Origin: DASXIF01 sp036498145
Lineage (GTDB): Bacteria > Actinomycetota > Actinomycetes > Mycobacteriales > Jatrophihabitantaceae
Length of the DNA: 64,000 nucleotides
Assembly (NCBI GenBank): GCA_963708625.1
Contig: CAVPSV010000003.1
Location: 1 to 64,000, forward strand
Reading direction: 5' to 3'
The notes beneath the pieces were generated by a model. The model searched no databases. It saw only the letters and a program-made list of their open reading frames with translations, and was not told the origin of the DNA. Below, one piece after another: positions 60,016 to 64,000 of the stretch (position 1 is the stretch's first letter; each line of letters begins with the position of its first letter). Made by a program: the position numbers and the translations under genes.

Positions 60016-60494
60016 TCGACCTCGCGCCATTCCAGGACTCGTTGACGATCCAGCAGGTGTTGCACACGGCGAACACGATCGCCATCGTGGGCCTGTCGAA
60101 CAACGAGCTGCGAGCCAGCTACTTCGTCGGGTACTACCTCAAGCGACACGGCTACCGGGTGATCCCGGTGAACCCGCGCGAGGCAGAGATCCTCGGTGAG
60201 CGGTGTTATCCGCGGCTACAGGATGTACCGGTGCCAGTCGACGTCGTCAATGTCTTCCGTGCGCCGGACGCGCTGCCGCAGCTGGCGCGCGACGCGGTCG
60301 AGATCGGCGCGCACACCCTCTGGTGCCAATTCGGCGTCATCAATGCGGAGGGGGCGCAGATCGCGCAGGACGGCGGCCTCACCGTCGTCATGGATCGCTG
60401 TCTCAAGATCGAACACGCCCGTTACGTGGGCCGCATGCACTGGCTCGGTTTCAACACCCAGCGCATCACTGCAGTCCGCGCCGGACTGCAATAG
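60012..60494 (+). CDS. CoA-binding domain protein (YccU-like)
   Basis: 160 aa from a GTG overlapping the metY stop (GTGA). A Rossmann CoA_binding_2 fold: TIAIVGLSNNELRASYFVGY, VIPVNPREAEILGERCYPRL, LWCQFGVINAEGAQIAQDGG, VVMDRCLKIEHARYVGRMHW. The family binds CoA and often accompanies metY, but its function is not established. It ends one base from the convergent surface-protein gene. Confidence 0.9.
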   Translation: MIDLAPFQDSLTIQQVLHTANTIAIVGLSNNELRASYFVGYYLKRHGYRVIPVNPREAEILGERCYPRLQDVPVPVDVVNVFRAPDALPQLARDAVEIGAHTLWCQFGVINAEGAQIAQDGGLTVVMDRCLKIEHARYVGRMHWLGFNTQRITAVRAGLQ

Positions 60495-60495
60495 G

Positions 60496-63159
60496 TCAGC
60501 TGGGGCTGGATTCTTTCGCCGGCACCGCGGATTGCGACTTTGCGCCCCGCCGTTCCGCGCGATGCAGCGTGACCATGATCAACACAACGACCCCGATCAT
60601 GACTGCGGCGATCGTCGCCCACCAGGTTTGCCGGCTGCCGACGTAGAGCCAGTAGCGCGGCTGTGGCACGACGACCAGCAGGAAGGCGAGTGCAGCTGCC
60701 GCGGTAAGCACGACCCAGCTGCGACGGGCGCGCTGGAACAACACACCGCCGGGGAAGTAACTCAACGGCAACATGGTGAGGAACGTGGTGGTGAACGCGA
60801 CAATCGTCCCCGCGGCCGCAGCATCGTGCACGCATAGGGTCAGCCACGATCCGCTGGCGGGTACCGACTGATACAAGGCCCAGGAGACCGCGCCCACCGC
60901 AAGACTTGTCGTGGCCTCGAGTTGTTCGAGTTTGACCTGCTGCTCGGCGGTCGGGCCGTCAGGTTCGCTCTGGACCGTGGAGCCGGTGAGCAGGCCGGGC
61001 ACGAAGGAAAGGGCGCGCGAAACCCCGACACCGAGTGCACAGATGAGTAGCCCCCACGGCGCGGCGGAGACGGTGGACGACACGCCCCACATCCGCTTGC
61101 CACGCTCGCCAGCAATCACGAACGGTAGGTATCTGCCGATCACCGCGCCGAGCAGGAGGGACAGGTATTCGCGCGCGGAGGTCCAGTTGAGACCGAATGA
61201 AGGGTCGACAAACCCGCTCACGGCAGCGTTCACCGCAAGCACGACGACCAGCAGCCAACCCGGGTTGGCGAGGAGGACCTGCAGCGCCCGTGCGAGCCGA
61301 CGAGGCCGGGCGCGGCGGCGCTGCTTCAGGAACCGGGACCACGCGGCATAGCGGGTCGACATGGTCTGCTGCAGCGCGCCGGTCGCGATGACCAGTAACA
61401 GCGTCCACACCAAGCCCATGCCGAGCGCCCACGCCAGCCGCTCGGGGTGCCGCAGAATCGACCAGGTCGAGGGAAGCCCGTGCGTGAGGACGGTTGCCTT
61501 TGCCGACAGCTGATCGGTCAGCGGTTGGTGCCGGCCCGCGATCGCGGAGCCAACACCCGCACCCGCACCCGAACCGGCCGCGCTACCGGTGGTCGGTGTC
61601 GCGCCCGGCGGTGACGGTGACGGTGGCGACGGCTGCGGCGATGGGAATGGCGACGGCTGCGGCGATGGCTGCGGCCCAGCGCCGCCCGCAGTGCCGCCGC
61701 CCGAGGTGCCGCCACCCGAAGCACCCGGACTCGTGCCGGCGCCCGGCGGGAACAGGTTCGTTGCCGCCGGCGACCCGCCCGCCAGCGCGATGACGGGCAC
61801 GGCAGTCGACGTCGATCGGGTTGGCTGATTCGACGTCGCCGTGCCCGAGCCAGGCTGCGATGGCGAGGCGGTGCCGGTTGGGCTGCTGGGTGGCGGACTG
61901 GCTGCGGCGGACCAGTGTGCGTAGAGCGTGATCGGCTGGGTGATGGGCGAACCGAACGTCCACGCGGTGCCGCCGCTCGGCGCCGTGTACCAGCCGTCGA
62001 AGCTGTATCCCGTTCGCTGGGGATTCGGCGGCGATGTTGCGGTGCCGCCGTAGTCGATGTCCTGCGCGGGCACAGCAGATCCACCGGCACTGTCGAAGGT
62101 CACCAGCTCCTGGCTGACCCCCCAGTGGACGTAGAAGGTCGGGGTGTCTTGCGCGGGCGAATAGAGCGAGGCAAGCGCGCTCGAATTGGTTACCTTCGTG
62201 CCGCCGGTTGCCGCCGTGTACCAACCGTGGTGCACGAATCCGGTCCTGGTCGGAATGGCGGGCAGCGACTGGGTGGTGGAAGCGATCGTCGGACCGTAGA
62301 CGGTCTGCGTCGCAGGGTCGGTGCCACCAGAGTAGTTGATCTTGTACGAGATGACGTAGTGGTTGCCGATCCAGGTGTATCCGGTGGAAATGCCGTCCGG
62401 CGACGGACCCACCACAATCACGCCGTCGTTGGTGAGGGTGCCCGCGCCGAACATGCTGCCGTTGAGGTAGATGATTCCGGTGCTCGCATTGATGAGTCCG
62501 TCGTTGGACTGCCCGTCCATCGGCGTAAGACCGTTGAGCGTCAAGGTGCCCGCGTTGGTCCATCGCGCGTTGGCGTCGACGCCGCTCGGCCCGATGGTGT
62601 GCCCGCCGGTACCGGCGTTGATGACCGTGTGCGAGCCGGCCGCGAACGCGATTGGACCGTCGCTCTCTGAGACCGAGCCGATGAAGTCACCGCCGATCGC
62701 CGCGTCACCGCCGCTGCCACCGGTGACGGTCAGCAGACCGCTACCGACACTGTCTTGCACCGTCAGCGATGCACTCGGCGCGACGTGAATCGCGGCCTCA
62801 TTCGCCGGCGGGCTGTCGATCGTGAGCCGATGACCGTTGAGATCGATCGTCGTCGTCGCGCTGCCGAGATCCAGACGTTCACCCGATGGCACGTCCGGCG
62901 GGACGAGATCTGCACCGAGGGTCACCGTCCCACCGGCGCCGACAGCGGCCTGCAGGGCCGACCAGGTCGTCACCGGGGCGGCCGAGACAGGCGCAGCGAG
63001 CACGACAGCGCCGCAGACCGCGCCCGCCATCGCTACCCCGAGCGCAAGTCTGCGCGACCACCCGGAGCTCAACCGGCGCGTCCTACCGATCGAAGCGCGT
63101 CTTACCCGTAACCCCGACCGGCCACGCGTCTGACGCATGGGCACGCGCTTGGCAGGCAC
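60496..63159 (-). CDS. Surface/membrane protein with InlB-type (Flg_new) repeats and a multi-helix C-terminus
   Basis: 887 aa from GTG; an ATG at 63138 is an alternative. Signal region RRLALGVAMAGAVCGAVVLA. Residues 65-260 read like a beta-helix with NDG-type turns (GTLTLNGLTPMDGQSNDGLI). Two Listeria-Bacteroides repeats follow (GFVHHGWYTAATGGTKVTNS and GYSFDGWYTAPSGGTAWTFG). A Pro/Ser/Gly linker comes next, then five to seven membrane helices (residues 600-870) with LGAVIGRYLPFVIAGERGKR. An outer adhesive part joined to a membrane-embedded part is unusual. Function unknown. Confidence 0.82.
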   Translation of the reverse strand: MPAKRVPMRQTRGRSGLRVRRASIGRTRRLSSGWSRRLALGVAMAGAVCGAVVLAAPVSAAPVTTWSALQAAVGAGGTVTLGADLVPPDVPSGERLDLGSATTTIDLNGHRLTIDSPPANEAAIHVAPSASLTVQDSVGSGLLTVTGGSGGDAAIGGDFIGSVSESDGPIAFAAGSHTVINAGTGGHTIGPSGVDANARWTNAGTLTLNGLTPMDGQSNDGLINASTGIIYLNGSMFGAGTLTNDGVIVVGPSPDGISTGYTWIGNHYVISYKINYSGGTDPATQTVYGPTIASTTQSLPAIPTRTGFVHHGWYTAATGGTKVTNSSALASLYSPAQDTPTFYVHWGVSQELVTFDSAGGSAVPAQDIDYGGTATSPPNPQRTGYSFDGWYTAPSGGTAWTFGSPITQPITLYAHWSAAASPPPSSPTGTASPSQPGSGTATSNQPTRSTSTAVPVIALAGGSPAATNLFPPGAGTSPGASGGGTSGGGTAGGAGPQPSPQPSPFPSPQPSPPSPSPPGATPTTGSAAGSGAGAGVGSAIAGRHQPLTDQLSAKATVLTHGLPSTWSILRHPERLAWALGMGLVWTLLLVIATGALQQTMSTRYAAWSRFLKQRRRARPRRLARALQVLLANPGWLLVVVLAVNAAVSGFVDPSFGLNWTSAREYLSLLLGAVIGRYLPFVIAGERGKRMWGVSSTVSAAPWGLLICALGVGVSRALSFVPGLLTGSTVQSEPDGPTAEQQVKLEQLEATTSLAVGAVSWALYQSVPASGSWLTLCVHDAAAAGTIVAFTTTFLTMLPLSYFPGGVLFQRARRSWVVLTAAAALAFLLVVVPQPRYWLYVGSRQTWWATIAAVMIGVVVLIMVTLHRAERRGAKSQSAVPAKESSPS

Positions 63160-63162
63160 GGA

Positions 63163-63219
63163 TTAGTTGGCGGAGTAGGCGCTGCGCTGGCCGAACAGAA
63201 CACGACCGATCCCCGACAT
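63163..63219 (-). CDS. 18-residue leader ORF before the surface-protein gene
   Basis: ATG at 63219 follows GGTGGGGG at good spacing and reads MSGIGRVLFGQRSAYSAN, then TAA. The next gene's GTG begins three bases later, and that GTG has no Shine-Dalgarno of its own. Coupling by reinitiation is therefore plausible. It could be a regulatory leader peptide or a small protein in its own right. Support is from ribosome-site strength and spacing only. Confidence 0.45.
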   Translation of the reverse strand: MSGIGRVLFGQRSAYSAN

Positions 63220-63562
63220 GGTGCCCCCACCTGCGCTCAAGACGACCCACAGGCACGGGATGCCGCAGGCCCCAGACCGGCGACGCTGACAAAACTGTGA
63301 GCGCAATCTACGCGTAGCTCGCGCGTGTAATCAATCGAGCATTTGGTGAACTTTTGGAGTCGATTCCCAGCGAGCGGCAAGCCAAAGCGACGACAACGCG
63401 TGCTGGCCACCCGCGTTAGGTGGGGTGTGGGCGAAGCAAGTGGCAGACGAAACGCGACGGCAGCGCGAGCTGGCCGCGCGGGGGGCTCGGGGGGTCGTCC
63501 CCCCGGCTGGCATGACGAATCGTCCAGGTGCGCCAGCACACACGTCCCCCGAGATTCGTTCG
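63220..63562. other. Intergenic region between the leader ORF and tmRNA
   Basis: About 340 bases. It should contain the promoter of the surface-protein gene and the 3' flank of tmRNA. I see no convincing gene, repeat or strong hairpin. Confidence 0.4.
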
Positions 63563-63936
63563 TGGAGGTGGCGGGAATCGAACCCGCGTCCTCCGACGCT
63601 TCATCAGGACTTCTCCGGGCGCAGTGTGGTGTGTCTCTACTCGGCCTCAGCGATCACCCACACAAGTTCGCTGTGACAGGCCCAGTCGCTGTGAGTTGTC
63701 CCGTCCTCCCCCGCGACCGGCGAGGACGGTGAGTCACCTAGCTGATGCCAGCATCCGGGCCGGTGACGAACCCGGGCTGACAGACTTGCTATCGCTGATT
63801 AGGCAGCGAGAGCGAAGTCAGCGCGATTGGAATCGGCGCTTATTTTTTTGTGCATCGCTTTTTTAACGAGGTCAGCAACGCAATCCTCGGCCCGCTTCTC
63901 CTGACTCGACGTACGGAGTCGAAACCTTTCACCCCC
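63563..63936 (-). ncRNA. ssrA: Transfer-messenger RNA (tmRNA)
   Basis: 374 nt on the minus strand. The acceptor stem pairs 5' GGGGGTG (63936-63930) with CACCTCC (63570-63564), including the G3-U pair needed for alanine charging. The T-arm GGACGCGGGTTCGATTCCCGCC is the near-universal tmRNA 3' end. The tag frame runs from the resume codon GCC (63837) to TAA (63799) and encodes ADSNRADFALAA, ending in the FALAA degradation signal. CCA is not encoded after the discriminator A. tmRNA with SmpB rescues stalled ribosomes; smpB is not in the window. Confidence 0.97.
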
Positions 63937-64000
63937 TGGGTGTTGGCCATGTCCAACCCCTCCACAGTAGTCGCCGCAGGCAGCCACAGCGCTCATCCAC

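Noticed and set aside
1..64000. Insertion sequences, prophage, integron or tRNA-linked attachment sites
   Set aside because: I saw no transposase, integrase, tRNA gene or flanking short repeats of that kind in the window.

Overview
This is a high-GC (about 68-70%) actinobacterial chromosome segment. Genes start with ATG or GTG and many neighbours overlap by the four bases ATGA or GTGA. The gene content is mycobacteria-like without being clearly Mycobacterium: a CYP51-ferredoxin cluster ordered like the M. tuberculosis Rv0763c-Rv0771 region, CYP123-, CYP140- and CYP142-like P450s, an EspR-like regulator, a SigK/RskA pair beside an MPT83-like fasciclin lipoprotein, and an MbcA/MbcT-type toxin-antitoxin. 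I cannot name the genus from the sequence.

Layout. 1-4.4 kb: two tandem, nearly identical SdrD-B/Thr-rich/Gly-rich surface proteins, the first cut by the window edge. 4.6-5.6 kb: Xre/RES toxin-antitoxin. 5.9-14.1 kb: a double-length Crp/Fnr regulator, a structured non-coding gap, an EspR-like regulator, a disrupted membrane protein, an MFS exporter, and a UbiA prenyltransferase with a two-component system. 14.5-17.7 kb: an extracytosolic flavin-transfer module (ApbE, FMN-binding protein, ferric-reductase-like flavocytochrome). 17.8-22.2 kb: a DsbA-like protein, a CYP140-like P450 and a second two-component system. 22.3-28.7 kb: an acyl-CoA ligase, then an IorAB-type molybdenum hydroxylase with MocA and XdhC. 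28.7-35.6 kb: lipoprotein, secreted phosphoesterase, Ig-repeat protein, solute-binding lipoprotein. 35.8-47.1 kb: TetR regulators bracketing an eleven-gene P450/dehydrogenase operon. 47.2-50.9 kb: sulfite-oxidase-like membrane protein, fasciclin lipoprotein, ECF sigma and anti-sigma. 51-55.3 kb: efeUOB iron uptake with IdeR/DtxR boxes. 55.5-60.5 kb: flavin monooxygenase-like and OsmC proteins, divergent from metX-metY-CoA-binding. 60.5-63.2 kb: a surface membrane protein preceded by a tiny leader ORF. 63.6-63.9 kb: tmRNA.

How the genes work together. The 45.8 to 36.4 kb operon looks like a steroid/lipid oxidation unit: three P450s, one [3Fe-4S] ferredoxin to feed electrons, two SDRs, an aldehyde dehydrogenase and a hydroxyisobutyrate-type dehydrogenase. 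A shared palindrome, TGGAC-N4-GTCCA, stands before the operon, before the conserved hypothetical gene next to it and, imperfectly, before the second TetR gene. The efe genes carry two iron boxes. MocA and XdhC are maturation factors for the neighbouring molybdenum hydroxylase. ApbE should flavinylate the FMN-binding protein next to it.

Quality caution. About twenty single-base frame breaks fall inside otherwise well-conserved genes, most of them one extra or missing G or C. Two of them cancel out inside cyp51. This pattern suggests residual sequencing errors rather than twenty dying genes, so the entries typed pseudogene should be read as 'frame broken in this sequence'. All family assignments come from reading motifs and recalling related proteins; no database search was run.
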